The notes beneath the pieces were generated by a model, which saw only the letters and a list, made by a program, of their open reading frames with translations, did not search any database and was not told where the DNA came from. Source: Aequorivita sinensis (GTDB lineage: Bacteria; Bacteroidota; Bacteroidia; Flavobacteriales; Flavobacteriaceae). From it: a stretch of 64,000 bases of DNA. The stretch lies in NCBI RefSeq assembly GCF_006346335.1, contig NZ_VDMC01000001.1:248001-312000 (forward strand), read 5' to 3'. Position numbers and translations under genes: made by a program. Shown one piece after another: positions 54,346 to 64,000 of the stretch; the first letter of the stretch is position 1; every line of letters starts with the position of its first letter.

Positions 54346-54762
54346 ATGAATTACTTACTTCTATTTTTTTACTTTTTCATTTCTCAACCACAAACCGATA
54401 CTTTTACGCTTACTTTAACCGTTGATAATATTAAAGAAGTAAATGGTACTATTGAAATAGGCCTTTTTAACAATGGCGATCGATTCCTAGAAAAAGGTCA
54501 AGCTTATAAAAGTATTTCAATTGCTGTAAATAATAGCTCGGAAACTATTACTATAGAAAATATTCCAAAAGGGACATATGCAATTTCACTGTTTCAAGAT
54601 CTTAATGATGATAAAATTTGTAACCAAAACTTTTTTGGTATTCCTAAAGAACCTTATGCCTTCTCTAACAACATAAGACCGAAGTTTTCTGCTCCTACTT
54701 TTGAAGATTGTCAATTTGAATTGAATTCGGATAAATCGGTTAGAATATCTCTGTTAAATTAG
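54346..54762 (+). CDS. DUF2141 domain-containing exported protein
   Basis: A 138-residue protein with a signal-like N-terminus (MNYLLLFFYFFISQPQ). The DUF2141 domain is clear: TLTVDNIKEVNGTIEIGLFNNGDRFLEKGQAYKSISI, then IENIPKGTYAISLFQDLNDDKICNQNFFGIPKEPYAFSNN and FEDCQFELNSDKS. The beta-sandwich domain is common in Bacteroidota secreted proteins; no activity is known. It sits between the META gene and tmm with its own short upstream region. Confidence 0.85.
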   Translation: MNYLLLFFYFFISQPQTDTFTLTLTVDNIKEVNGTIEIGLFNNGDRFLEKGQAYKSISIAVNNSSETITIENIPKGTYAISLFQDLNDDKICNQNFFGIPKEPYAFSNNIRPKFSAPTFEDCQFELNSDKSVRISLLN

Positions 54763-54841
54763 GGAGTAGTATTTTACAACCACAACTCTCTTAAAACCAA
54801 TACCCTACATACCAAGAATTGCTAATTACACAATAAAATGG

Positions 54842-54849
54842 TATATTCG
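54842..54849 (+). promoter_or_regulatory. Possible promoter of the Tmm gene
   Basis: TATATTCG is one base off TAnnTTTG and has TTG (54819-54821) 20 bases upstream, a normal -33 spacing. It would give a leader of about 175 bases. Confidence 0.4.
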
Positions 54850-54923
54850 CGCCATTGTGTTTTAAAATTATCATATTAAGAGGTTATTTTTAGCATATTC
54901 TTTAGCTAACCACCACTTATTTT

Positions 54924-54942
54924 AAGTCTAGTAATTAGACTT
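54924..54942. promoter_or_regulatory. Palindrome in the leader region of the Tmm gene
   Basis: AAGTCTA (54924-54930), spacer GTAAT, TAGACTT (54936-54942): a perfect 7-5-7 inverted repeat about 89 bases before the start codon. It has the form of a dimeric-regulator operator. Confidence 0.5.
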
Positions 54943-55018
54943 TCTAGTTGCCCATCGCAACGTTTTCACAATCGATTATTAACATTAAGCAGTTACTTAA
55001 AGTAATGTGCTTGAATAA

Positions 55019-56422
<1,404 letters not shown>

Positions 56423-56444
56423 AGTTTTCTTATTTCATAAACAG

Positions 56445-56481
56445 AACTACCCATTAAAGCATTTTAATGGGTAGTTTTTTT
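56445..56481 (+). terminator. Intrinsic terminator after the Tmm gene
   Basis: A perfect 14-bp stem AACTACCCATTAAA/TTTAATGGGTAGTT (56445-56458, 56463-56476) with a four-base loop is followed by TTTTT. Confidence 0.92.
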
Positions 56482-56639
56482 GTAGAAAAGGTTGTCAATG
56501 AATATTTAACAATAGATTAATTTATTTTAGTTCGCAAAACACCGAACTAATCGTAATTTTGTTTTGTCGTTAGATGGATGCATCTTATCACTCAAGAAAA
56601 ATGTATCAAAATATCAATAATTAACCAAAATTTAAAATC

Positions 56640-57278
56640 ATGCAAACTTCATTTTTACAATCTATTAAGGATACTATTAAGCATTGGTACATCCCATTAT
56701 TTGTTGGGGTATTGTTTGTAATACTAAGTATAGTAGTGTTTTCATCTCCTTTAGGATCAATGTTAACACTGTCGATATTTTTTGCGCTATCATTTTTATT
56801 TAGTGGTCTGTCCGAAATTATTTTCTCTATTGCCAATAGAGACCGATTAGACAACTGGGGATGGTCCTTAGCTTTTGGAATTATCACATTTATTGTGGGA
56901 ATTTCATTATTAAGTCATCCAGCACTTTCAATAACAGTACTGGCATTTTACATTGGTTTTTTACTTCTTTTCCGCTCTATTTCATCTATAAGTTTTGCTT
57001 TAGACCTCAAAAAATATGGCAGTAAAAATTGGGGAGGATTACTTGTTTTTGGAATTTTAGGAGCAATTGTTTCCTTCTTATTAATTTGGAATCCACTTGT
57101 TGCAGGATTAAGCGTAGTTGTATTAGTTGCTTTAAGTTTTCTATTTGCTGGAATTTTCAGCATTCTATTAGCACTCCAATTAAGAAAGATACATAAGGCA
57201 ACTAAGGAAATTTCCGACGATTTAAAAAATCGTTATGCAATCCTAATGGAAGATATTCGCAAAGAATGGGATAGTTAA
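56640..57278 (+). CDS. HdeD family (DUF308) membrane protein
   Basis: A 212-residue inner-membrane protein with six predicted helices in three DUF308 pairs (for example LFVGVLFVILSIVVFSSPLGSMLTL, LAFGIITFIVGISLLSHPALSITVLAFYIG and LLVFGILGAIVSFLLIWNPLVAGLSVVVL). The repeated P-x-x-(G/S)-x-x-x-L pattern is that of HdeD acid-resistance proteins. A charged tail follows. It may protect the membrane under stress; the function is inferred. Alone between tmm and the MFS gene. Confidence 0.88.
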   Translation: MQTSFLQSIKDTIKHWYIPLFVGVLFVILSIVVFSSPLGSMLTLSIFFALSFLFSGLSEIIFSIANRDRLDNWGWSLAFGIITFIVGISLLSHPALSITVLAFYIGFLLLFRSISSISFALDLKKYGSKNWGGLLVFGILGAIVSFLLIWNPLVAGLSVVVLVALSFLFAGIFSILLALQLRKIHKATKEISDDLKNRYAILMEDIRKEWDS

Positions 57279-57363
57279 TATCAAGAACTTCTCGGGAGGT
57301 TTTAGATGTATTTCTGAAATTATTTTAGGCCATTTTTCGACGTTTATATTCATAGGAATAGCC

Positions 57364-57371
57364 TAATTTTG
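57364..57371 (+). promoter_or_regulatory. Promoter -7 element of the MFS gene
   Basis: TAATTTTG matches TAnnTTTG exactly and ends 11 bases before the ATG at 57383, so the leader is very short. Confidence 0.55.
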
Positions 57372-57382
57372 CACATTTTTCA

Positions 57383-58573
57383 ATGTCTAATAACACTAAA
57401 GCCATATTGTCTAAAACCGCCCGTATTTGGTTATTGTTCGGAATACTTTTCCTAGCAATTAACCTTCGTCCAGCACTTTCTAGTATTGGACCCTTAATAG
57501 ATGATATTGGCCGCGACTTAAACCTATCAGAAAGTTTATTAGGCTTATTAACTACTTTGCCACTTTTGGCTTTTGGTTTTATATCTACAATTACGCCTTT
57601 TTTTACTAAAAAATTCGGTCTAGGAAGAACCTTACTAGCATCCATGGTCCTTCTTACACTAGGGATACTCATCCGCTCAAGTGGTGGTGTTTTTGCGTTG
57701 TATTTTGGAACTATGCTTTTAGGAATTGCTATTGCCTTTGGTAACGTTTTAATTCCAGCGATAACAAAAAGCAATTTCCCGAATAAGGCAGGATTAGTAA
57801 CAAGTTTACATTCAGCTTCAATGTCTTTAGGCGCAGGATTGGCTGCAGGATTGAGTGTCCCACTAGCAAAAAATTTAAATCTTGGATGGCGGGGCTCACT
57901 TTCGGTATGGGCAGCACTTGCTGTTATGGCATTTTTTATATGGATTCCTCAGATTAAAAAAATAAAGAATACCACCCCGACTAGAGGTCTTAAAGAGGCT
58001 ATGAAAAAACTCAGCAGTTCTAGACTAGTATGGCAGATTGCAATTTATATGGGATTACAGTCTTTTGCATTCTACGTGATGTTAGCTTGGCTACCTAGTA
58101 TTTTAATAGATTACGGCTACAATGCAGAATTTGGGGGTTGGATGCTTTCCTTATCTCAAGCTACTGGAATTCTCGGAGCACTTATCATTCCAATATGGGC
58201 AGCCTCACGAAAAGATCAACGTGCAGTAGTTGCATTTTTAATTTTATTCGAAATTATAAGCTTCATAGGATTAATGTTACCTGCTTTTATCCCAATTTAC
58301 ATTTGGGTTTCTATCCTTGGGTTTGTTCTTGGGGGTGCTTTCAGTCTGGCACTTCTTCTAATTGTTCTACGCGCTCCAGACTCCGAAACAGCGGCAGAAC
58401 TTTCTGGGCTTGTGCAATCTATAGGGTATTTTCTAGCTGCCATAGGACCTTTTCTTATTGGAGTAATTCAAGATTTTACAAAGGAATGGATGTACTCTTT
58501 AGGACTATTAGTATTAGTCGCTATTTACAAGCTAATTGCGGGACTACAAGCAGGCAAAGCTCAAAAGGTATAA
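57383..58573 (+). CDS. MFS transporter, CynX/NimT family
   Basis: A 396-residue, 12-helix major facilitator protein. The first part, ILFLAINLRPALSSIGPLIDDIGRDLNLSESLLGLLTTLPLLAFGFIS, is the CynX/NimT signature (NLRP in helix 1), and LGIAIAFGNVLIPAITKSNFPNKAGLVTSLHSASMSLGAGLAAGLSVPLA is helix 4-5. Relatives include the cyanate and nitroimidazole transporters; the substrate is unknown. Convergent with the AGCS symporter gene. Confidence 0.9.
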   Translation: MSNNTKAILSKTARIWLLFGILFLAINLRPALSSIGPLIDDIGRDLNLSESLLGLLTTLPLLAFGFISTITPFFTKKFGLGRTLLASMVLLTLGILIRSSGGVFALYFGTMLLGIAIAFGNVLIPAITKSNFPNKAGLVTSLHSASMSLGAGLAAGLSVPLAKNLNLGWRGSLSVWAALAVMAFFIWIPQIKKIKNTTPTRGLKEAMKKLSSSRLVWQIAIYMGLQSFAFYVMLAWLPSILIDYGYNAEFGGWMLSLSQATGILGALIIPIWAASRKDQRAVVAFLILFEIISFIGLMLPAFIPIYIWVSILGFVLGGAFSLALLLIVLRAPDSETAAELSGLVQSIGYFLAAIGPFLIGVIQDFTKEWMYSLGLLVLVAIYKLIAGLQAGKAQKV

Positions 58574-58705
58574 AAACCTTCATACAGTTTAGCATTGCCC
58601 AATAAAATACTAATTCTCTTTACTTTTTGAATAAAAAACAATCTTGATGTTTTCAATTTTCTTTGAAAACCTGCTCACTCCTAACTTAAAACTGCTCTCT
58701 TAAGC

Positions 58706-60799
58706 CTAAGAAGAACTTTTAACAAACTTAGGATTGAGGTACAATTTCCCTTTTTTCAACTTGTCTAGGTAATTATTCATATCCGCATAGATCTCTGGAG
58801 CTAGAATATACAAACCTGCTATGTTTGGAAATGACATTGCTAAAATCATCATATCGGCAAAACTTAATACCGCTCCAAGACTTACCGAAGCTCCAAGAAC
58901 AACAAAACCTAGATACATAAACTTGTAAAGCAACTCTCCCTTTTTACTTCTTCCGAATAAGTAAGTCCAAGAACGCATTCCGTAATAAGACCACGAAACC
59001 ATGGTAGAGAAAGCAAATAGAAAAACTGCAATTGCTAATACAACTGGGAACCAAGACACCACACTTCCAAAAGCATCGGCTGTAAGTTCAACACCTCCCA
59101 TTCCACTATTTCCTTCGTGTTTCCCTGTAAAGATTAATACTAAGGCGGTCATTGTACAAACTACCATAGTGTCGATAAATGGTTCAACAATAGAAGTAAA
59201 ACCATCAGCGATAGGGTGATTCGTCTTTGCAGGGCTATGAGCAATGGCAGCAGAACCAACTCCTGCCTCACTAGAAAATGCTGCACGCTGTAATCCTACT
59301 ATAAGCACACCTATAAATCCACCTTTAAGTGCATCGGCTGAAAAAGCACCGTCGAAAATCGCTAAAAACGCTCCTCCTAGACCTTCAATATTAGATCCAA
59401 TTACTACTAAACAACCCACTATATAAAGCAGAGCCATAAATGGCACTACTTTTTCTGTAACCTTGGCTATACTTTTTATTCCTCCAATAATTACAATTCC
59501 AACAAGAATTGCGAATCCAACGCCAAACCAAAAACCTTGACCTTGTAATATTGGAATCTGCTCCGAAACAATTTTAAAAGCTTGGTTTGATTGTAGCATA
59601 TTTCCACCACCAAAAGAAGCTCCCACTCCCAAAATTGCAAAAAACGCAGCTAGAAATTTCCCTAAACCTTTAAGGTTGCGCTTTTCAAGACCATATCGCA
59701 AATAATTCATCGGCCCACCAAAAACACGTCCATCAGAGTCGATAACACGATATTTCACCCCCATAGCACATTCGGCAAACTTCATAGACATCCCGAAGAA
59801 CCCAGCCATAAACATCCAAAAGGTAGCACCAGCTCCTCCCAATGAAATAGCAACAGCAACTCCTGCGATATTCCCTAAACCAACAGTTGCAGAAACCGCA
59901 GTAGCCATAGCCTGAAAATGCGTAATACTTCCTGGAGCACTAGGATCGTTATACTTTCCTCGTGCTAAATCAATAGAATGTTTAAACCCTCGGATGTTTA
60001 TAAACTTTAAACGAAGTGTAAAAAAGATACTTCCAAAGATTAACCAAATTACAATAAATGGGATAGTGTTGGTCACTATGTCGCCATTAGGATGTAATAG
60101 ATGTTGTTCACTTTTAAAATCTATTCTACCCACGGTAAGCTCCTCCGCAGAAGAGGCTAAAGAAGTCGGCGTTATAAGTGTACCTTCCTTTATTATTTGA
60201 TGTAGGGTTCCGTTATAATTTGCTTGTAATATAGTTTCCTCACCATCAATATCAAGTATAGCAAGCTGTTGTTTTTTCTTTACTTCATCACCATCTTCAA
60301 CCAACCATTTTTTTACTAAATAGTTATTTTGCTCAATATCTGTATCTGGTGGCGATATATTTTCGTGAGAAATATAAACTGTAGGGTCATATACGCCTAA
60401 GGTCGCAAATGGATCCCAAAATAGGATAGCCCCTAGAAAATCAACTGCGGGCTGAACTTTACTGTTAAAGATTTCGGTGATTGATTCTGCTGGAATTTTA
60501 AAGGATTTCGAAGCTGTATTTCCCTCAGAGTCGGTTACCGTTACCGAATGATCCATTCCTTCAATTAAACCTTTTGATCGTTTCGAGATTAATGAAGTGT
60601 TTTTATTACTCCATTTATACTGATAAGGAGGTGTACCACCTTTAACTTTTATTTGAGCGGTTCCGTTATTTATTTCGGAGGAAGGGTTGTTTAGGTCAAG
60701 ACTGATTTCCAAATCACCATTGGCATCAATTTGACTTTGGGCATAACTGCTCGACATTAGAATAAATGAAAGAAATAGAATACACAGTGCTCTAATCAT
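58706..60799 (-). CDS. AGCS sodium/alanine symporter with exported N-terminal domains
   Basis: A 697-residue fusion. The ATG at 60799 is chosen because it gives a signal peptide (MIRALCILFLSFILMSSSYAQ); the frame is open for 27 more codons. Residues 30-100 are a SprB-like repeat (GGTPPYQYKWSN...SVTVTDSEGN). Residues 158-225 look like a biotinyl-lipoyl (hybrid-motif) domain (KKWLVEDGDEV...LQANYNGTLHQI), without a modifiable Lys at the tip. The AGCS transporter core runs from about 245 to 690 with GNIAGVAVAISLGGAGATFWMFMAGFFGMSMKFAECAMGVKYR. The core should import alanine or glycine with sodium. The function of the extra domains is unknown. Confidence 0.88.
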   Translation of the reverse strand: MIRALCILFLSFILMSSSYAQSQIDANGDLEISLDLNNPSSEINNGTAQIKVKGGTPPYQYKWSNKNTSLISKRSKGLIEGMDHSVTVTDSEGNTASKSFKIPAESITEIFNSKVQPAVDFLGAILFWDPFATLGVYDPTVYISHENISPPDTDIEQNNYLVKKWLVEDGDEVKKKQQLAILDIDGEETILQANYNGTLHQIIKEGTLITPTSLASSAEELTVGRIDFKSEQHLLHPNGDIVTNTIPFIVIWLIFGSIFFTLRLKFINIRGFKHSIDLARGKYNDPSAPGSITHFQAMATAVSATVGLGNIAGVAVAISLGGAGATFWMFMAGFFGMSMKFAECAMGVKYRVIDSDGRVFGGPMNYLRYGLEKRNLKGLGKFLAAFFAILGVGASFGGGNMLQSNQAFKIVSEQIPILQGQGFWFGVGFAILVGIVIIGGIKSIAKVTEKVVPFMALLYIVGCLVVIGSNIEGLGGAFLAIFDGAFSADALKGGFIGVLIVGLQRAAFSSEAGVGSAAIAHSPAKTNHPIADGFTSIVEPFIDTMVVCTMTALVLIFTGKHEGNSGMGGVELTADAFGSVVSWFPVVLAIAVFLFAFSTMVSWSYYGMRSWTYLFGRSKKGELLYKFMYLGFVVLGASVSLGAVLSFADMMILAMSFPNIAGLYILAPEIYADMNNYLDKLKKGKLYLNPKFVKSSS

Positions 60800-60993
60800 C
60801 AATTTTTGGGCTTTTTTGGATTTAAATTGTTGAATTTTGCAATTTAATGATAAAGAGAAGTCTACCCAAGAAATTCCCACCCTTTCTCAAAATTCATTAA
60901 TTATAAATGAGGTGTTTTCTACTATAAAAATTTTTATTTCTGAAATGCTTTTAACTCATTTGAATAAAGAAAACACTCTGTTAAATAATATTT

Positions 60994-61017
60994 AAGTTTC
61001 TCCGGTTAGAGAAATTT
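60994..61017. promoter_or_regulatory. Inverted repeat upstream of the SDR gene
   Basis: AAGTTTCTC and GAGAAATTT flank a six-base centre CGGTTA, pairing at eight of nine positions. It lies 16 bases upstream of the TATATTTG promoter element, where a -33 box or operator would be. Confidence 0.4.
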
Positions 61018-61033
61018 TCGACCTTCTATTCGT

Positions 61034-61041
61034 TATATTTG
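61034..61041 (+). promoter_or_regulatory. Promoter -7 element of the SDR gene
   Basis: TATATTTG matches TAnnTTTG exactly, 45 bases before the ATG at 61087. Confidence 0.6.
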
Positions 61042-61086
61042 AGTGAATTAGAAAAACTCGAATTCTCAAAACCATAATTATAAAAT

Positions 61087-61833
61087 ATGAAAAATTTAGA
61101 AGGAAAAGTAATAATTATAACAGGTGGCGCAGCAGGAATTGGTGGTGCCATGACCACAGAACTAACAGAAAGAGGTGCCAGTGTAGTTGCTGTAGATTTA
61201 AATGAAGAGGCAGGAAGAGAAAAAGTAGCATCTAACCCTGAGAAAATAGCCTTTTTAAAAGGAGATATCTCTAAAGAGTCTATTGCAAAGGAAGCTGTTG
61301 AATTAGCTGTTTCTAAATTTGGAAAACTTACGAGTTTGGTAAATAACGCTCATGCCTCTCGCCAAAAACCACTTTTAGAACTTACCGAAGAGGATTGGGC
61401 TTTATCTATGAATACAGGTTTAAAAGGCACTTTAAACTTTATGAAAGCCGCATACCCTGAACTTAAAAAACACAAAGGTTCTATTGTAAACTTTGGTTCT
61501 GGCGCAGGATTGTTAGGGCAAAAAAATCAAGGAAGTTATGCTGCTGCAAAGGAAGCTATTAGAGGCTTATCTCGAGTTGCTGCTAATGAATGGGCAGAAG
61601 ATGGGATTAGAGTAAATGTAGTTTGCCCGCTTGCGTTTACAGATGGAGTTAAACAGTGGAAAGAAGCATTCCCAGATCAATACGAAGAGATTATCAGTAA
61701 AAACCCAATGCATCGTTTTGGAGATCCCCAAAAAGATGTAGCTCCAATTATTGCATTTTTATTGAGTGAAGATAGTCAATATATGACCGGCCAAACTTTG
61801 ATGGCAGATGGTGGAGATATAAAATTGAGATAG
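61087..61833 (+). CDS. SDR family oxidoreductase
   Basis: A classical short-chain dehydrogenase of 248 residues. The cofactor motif is TGGAAGIGGAM (12-22), with D38 (VAVDLNEEAG) favouring NAD(H). The NNAHAS segment is the modified NNAG, and the active-site Tyr-Lys is in GSYAAAKEAIRG near residue 155. The C-terminus has TGQTLMADGGDIKL. Substrate unknown. It is followed by a 45-codon frame and a terminator, and faces a second SDR gene. Confidence 0.9.
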   Translation: MKNLEGKVIIITGGAAGIGGAMTTELTERGASVVAVDLNEEAGREKVASNPEKIAFLKGDISKESIAKEAVELAVSKFGKLTSLVNNAHASRQKPLLELTEEDWALSMNTGLKGTLNFMKAAYPELKKHKGSIVNFGSGAGLLGQKNQGSYAAAKEAIRGLSRVAANEWAEDGIRVNVVCPLAFTDGVKQWKEAFPDQYEEIISKNPMHRFGDPQKDVAPIIAFLLSEDSQYMTGQTLMADGGDIKLR

Positions 61834-61843
61834 AGTAAAACAT

Positions 61844-61981
61844 ATGAACCCAAAAGAAATATTCAATTTAGAAGGAAATAATAAATGGGGAACCCCTATA
61901 CAAATGCACGGACAAAATGAATTGAAAAGAAAACGGTACAAATCAAAAAAGCTGAACAATGACGTCATTGTTCAGCTTTAA
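61844..61981 (+). CDS. Short frame, 45 codons, uncertain
   Basis: The ATG lies ten bases after the SDR stop codon and gives MNPKEIFNLEGNNKWGTPIQ plus a strongly basic middle and a tail (KKLNNDVIVQL) read from the terminator palindrome. No family match. It may be a degraded 3' remnant or a non-coding frame. Confidence 0.25.
   Translation: MNPKEIFNLEGNNKWGTPIQMHGQNELKRKRYKSKKLNNDVIVQL
61945..61980 (-). terminator. Terminator of the second SDR gene
   Basis: A perfect 16+16 bp palindrome (61948-61963, 61964-61979) around GACGTC is followed on the minus strand by TTTTTT. It serves the minus-strand SDR gene and may also stop the plus-strand one. Confidence 0.85.
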
Positions 61982-62052
61982 TTAATAAATTTAATCCTTT
62001 AATAATCTGTATCAGTTATTTAGGACTAGACAGATATTTTGAATACTGAAGG

Positions 62053-62877
62053 TTATTCCTTCCCTTCCTTCAATAAAGAAGTTAGAATTCCACCATCTAT
62101 TAAAATATCGCTACCAGTTATAAAGTTTGCTTTGTCACTGATAAGGAATTTTACAACCTCAGCAATATCCTTTGGAGTTCCTGTTTTTCCAAGTGGTGTT
62201 AGCTCTATCATTTTATTAATTCTGTCTGCATGTTCTTCCGCTGCTTTAAGTCCCATAGGAGTCATAATCACTCCTGGCGATACTGAGACAATTCGCGCAC
62301 CTTTTTGACCTATTCTAAAAGCATTCTCTTTAAGAAGTAGCAATACCCCTCGCTTGGCGAAATTATACATCATATCGGCATCGTCATTTACGAATTTTGC
62401 TATTGTAGAAAATGAATCTTCCTTTTGAGGGTTTAATAAAGCAGCATCATACTCCTCATTTGGCGGAATAGTATGCCCCATAATAGATGAAAACAATACT
62501 AACACTGAATTTTTAGTCGCTATTTTATAGAATTCGTCTATAACAATATCTGTTCCCACTAAATCTATATTGAATACATTTTTAGGCTTTTGTCCGCTAC
62601 CGCTAACTCCTGCTGTATGGATTATTCCACCAAAATCTCCCTGATTAAGAGAGAACTTCATCAACTTTACAACATCATCTTTTTTAGTAATATCACAAGC
62701 TATCCCCACCGCATCATAACCTTCTTTTGTGAGGCTCTTTACTGCTTCATCAACAGCATCATTGGAATAATCGGTAATTACTAATTTATGGTCTTTCAAT
62801 ACTTTCGCACAAGCAGTTCCAATCCCTCCTGCACCACCAGTAATTACTATTGTTTTTTTCTTATTTATAGCTTCCAT
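62053..62877 (-). CDS. SDR family oxidoreductase
   Basis: A 274-residue SDR. The cofactor motif is TGGAGGIGTACAK (14-26). The active-site Tyr-Lys is in MYNFAKRGVLLL. The substrate loop has the insertion GHTIPPNEEYDAALLNPQKEDSFSTIAKFV, unlike the other SDR in the window. The C-terminus has FITGSDILIDGGILTSL. Substrate unknown. It is convergent with the plus-strand SDR gene and ends at the palindromic terminator. Confidence 0.88.
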   Translation of the reverse strand: MEAINKKKTIVITGGAGGIGTACAKVLKDHKLVITDYSNDAVDEAVKSLTKEGYDAVGIACDITKKDDVVKLMKFSLNQGDFGGIIHTAGVSGSGQKPKNVFNIDLVGTDIVIDEFYKIATKNSVLVLFSSIMGHTIPPNEEYDAALLNPQKEDSFSTIAKFVNDDADMMYNFAKRGVLLLLKENAFRIGQKGARIVSVSPGVIMTPMGLKAAEEHADRINKMIELTPLGKTGTPKDIAEVVKFLISDKANFITGSDILIDGGILTSLLKEGKE

Positions 62878-62974
62878 ATATCTAAAATTAAATATTCAAC
62901 AAACTCAAAGTTACCACTTATCACTTTGCTTTGAAATGATATAAATCACTAAGCAACAACTGAAAATTGGCTTT

Positions 62975-64000
62975 CTATCGTGGATAAATTACTACTTTAC
63001 TTAAATCTGGGAAATGTCTTTCTAACTTAGCAGGTAATCTATCTAATTGCCCAAAGTGTGAAACGTATCCTCTTCTAGCAGAGACTAAGATTATAAAATC
63101 TGTAGAATTAACCTGTTCTAACAACTTACGGAAATCTTCCCATTTACTAAATGGATGAAAATTTAAAGCTAAGTTAATCTTATTGCGTTTTGCGAAGTTT
63201 AAAATCTCTTGATGTGTATCTTCAGTACAATTTAGATTAATTGGAATAGAGAGTTCAACCGAAAGTTTAATTAATTTGTTAACCCAAGATTCAAAACCTT
63301 CTTCAAATTCAGCATTTGGAGGCACTACCACAAATAATCTTTTGTGATCCACCATAGGCACAGCAAACTGACATATAAATAGCGTCTTTTCAGTGTTTTC
63401 TAATATACTTTCAACTTTATCTCCAATCAAAATATCTAAAAACCCTGTTTTCTGAGGCCAACCTAATAAAATAAGATCGGCGGTAATTTCTTTAGCGGTT
63501 CTCGATATTCCACTAGCAGCATTGTGATCGATAGTAGCATTAATTGTAACATTTGTTTCTGAAGCGGTAGTTTCTGCGATAAACTTTTCAAGTCCTTGTT
63601 TAGCTTTTACTATTTTAATTTCGGCTTCTGTAGTATTTGGAACTACAGTTAACAATGAGAGTGGATGCGTAGATTTTTTATCCTTTATTAAAACAGCAAA
63701 CTCTAAAATCTTATCAATATTAGTCATATTGGCGATAGGTATTAGAATCTGTTCACTATTTGTTGCAGAAATAGCAGAGACTTCATCATCTCCATCGCGA
63801 ATAATCATTTTTGCAGCGCTTTCAGTTGCGAAGGAAGCAACTATACATGTTATTAATATTAGGAGTACGGTGCCGTTAAGAATATTTGAATCAAGAATTC
63901 CGGCATTATACCCAACTAAAATCACAGCTAGAGTAGCGGCAGCATGAGCACTACTTAATCCGAAAATCAGTTTTCGTTGTCCTTTTGAAAATTTAAAAAT
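62975..64000 (-). CDS. Cation/proton antiporter, C-terminal part with universal-stress domain (5' end outside window)
   Basis: The frame is open to the window edge, so the N-terminus is missing. The visible start, FSKGQRKLIFGLSSAHAAATLAVILVGYNAGILD, and the following helix, NGTVLLILITCIVASFATESAAKMI, look like the end of a CPA2/Kef-type membrane domain. The cytoplasmic rest is about 250 residues and resembles tandem universal-stress (USP) domains (ILIPIANMTNIDKILEFAVLIKDK, SGISRTAKEITADLILLGWPQKTG). It should exchange Na+ or K+ for H+ under regulation by the USP part. The exact cation is unclear. Confidence 0.85.
   Translation of the reverse strand: MFKFSKGQRKLIFGLSSAHAAATLAVILVGYNAGILDSNILNGTVLLILITCIVASFATESAAKMIIRDGDDEVSAISATNSEQILIPIANMTNIDKILEFAVLIKDKKSTHPLSLLTVVPNTTEAEIKIVKAKQGLEKFIAETTASETNVTINATIDHNAASGISRTAKEITADLILLGWPQKTGFLDILIGDKVESILENTEKTLFICQFAVPMVDHKRLFVVVPPNAEFEEGFESWVNKLIKLSVELSIPINLNCTEDTHQEILNFAKRNKINLALNFHPFSKWEDFRKLLEQVNSTDFIILVSARRGYVSHFGQLDRLPAKLERHFPDLSKVVIYPR

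Noticed and set aside
58649-58670. GTTTTCAA/TTGAAAAC hairpin between the MFS and symporter genes
   Set aside because: AT-only stem without a T tract on either side; not convincing.

Overview
The window is a stretch of chromosome from an AT-rich member of the Bacteroidota, most likely a marine Flavobacteriaceae. The evidence is: type IX secretion (T9SS) C-terminal sorting domains on secreted proteins plus a porZ gene; SusD-style lipoprotein signals with acidic residues after the lipid-anchored Cys; TAnnTTTG promoter elements in place of E. coli-type -10 boxes, with few Shine-Dalgarno sequences; OmpA with thrombospondin type 3 repeats; and a trimethylamine monooxygenase typical of marine bacteria. 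No phage, IS element or CRISPR array is visible. One tRNA (Ala, GGC) is present.

Layout. 1-9.0 kb: AddAB-like recombination helicase/nuclease genes, separated by kbl and a major OmpA-family protein, then an alpha/beta hydrolase and tRNA-Ala. 9.2-23.1 kb: housekeeping genes (GNAT, MATE, 2OG oxygenase, queD, lpxH, recJ, a T9SS cargo protein, AhpD-like protein, rsmI, tdk-alr, mscL, asd). 23.1-33.2 kb: an accessory block with, on the minus strand, a lipoprotein / PKD-beta-barrel / TPR-CHAT protease operon, a T9SS-exported protein and a second related lipoprotein, and divergently on the plus strand an ECF sigma factor with a membrane-bound TPR anti-sigma-like partner. 33.3-50 kb: DoxX-like protein, prolyl oligopeptidase, gpsA, the yicC-gmk-nadD cluster, hydrolase, thioesterase, ArsC-like protein, cystathionine gamma-synthase, porZ-recO and succinate-semialdehyde dehydrogenase. 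50-64 kb: envelope and stress proteins (serine hydrolase, META, DUF2141, HdeD), trimethylamine monooxygenase, an MFS exporter, an unusual AGCS symporter fusion, two SDR enzymes and the C-terminal part of a cation/proton antiporter cut by the window end.

The most notable observation is in the 23-33 kb block. Two minus-strand genes, the T9SS-exported protein and the lipoprotein next to the sigma gene, are preceded by the same 33-base element: AGGGGTAACA, exactly ten variable AT-rich bases, then CTATTGATATAAG. This has the architecture of an ECF promoter and suggests the adjacent sigma factor controls surface-exposed products. A periplasmic TPR-CHAT protease encoded nearby could be part of the signalling route, but that link is inference.

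Other points worth checking are the symporter with a SprB-like repeat and a lysine-less biotinyl-lipoyl-like domain inserted before its first membrane helix, a perfect palindrome upstream of the trimethylamine monooxygenase gene, an orphan terminator suggesting a small RNA near 37.2 kb, and a 13-bp inverted repeat near 41.1 kb. Start codons were moved inward from the longest open frame for six genes, based on signal peptides, lipoboxes or promoter positions.
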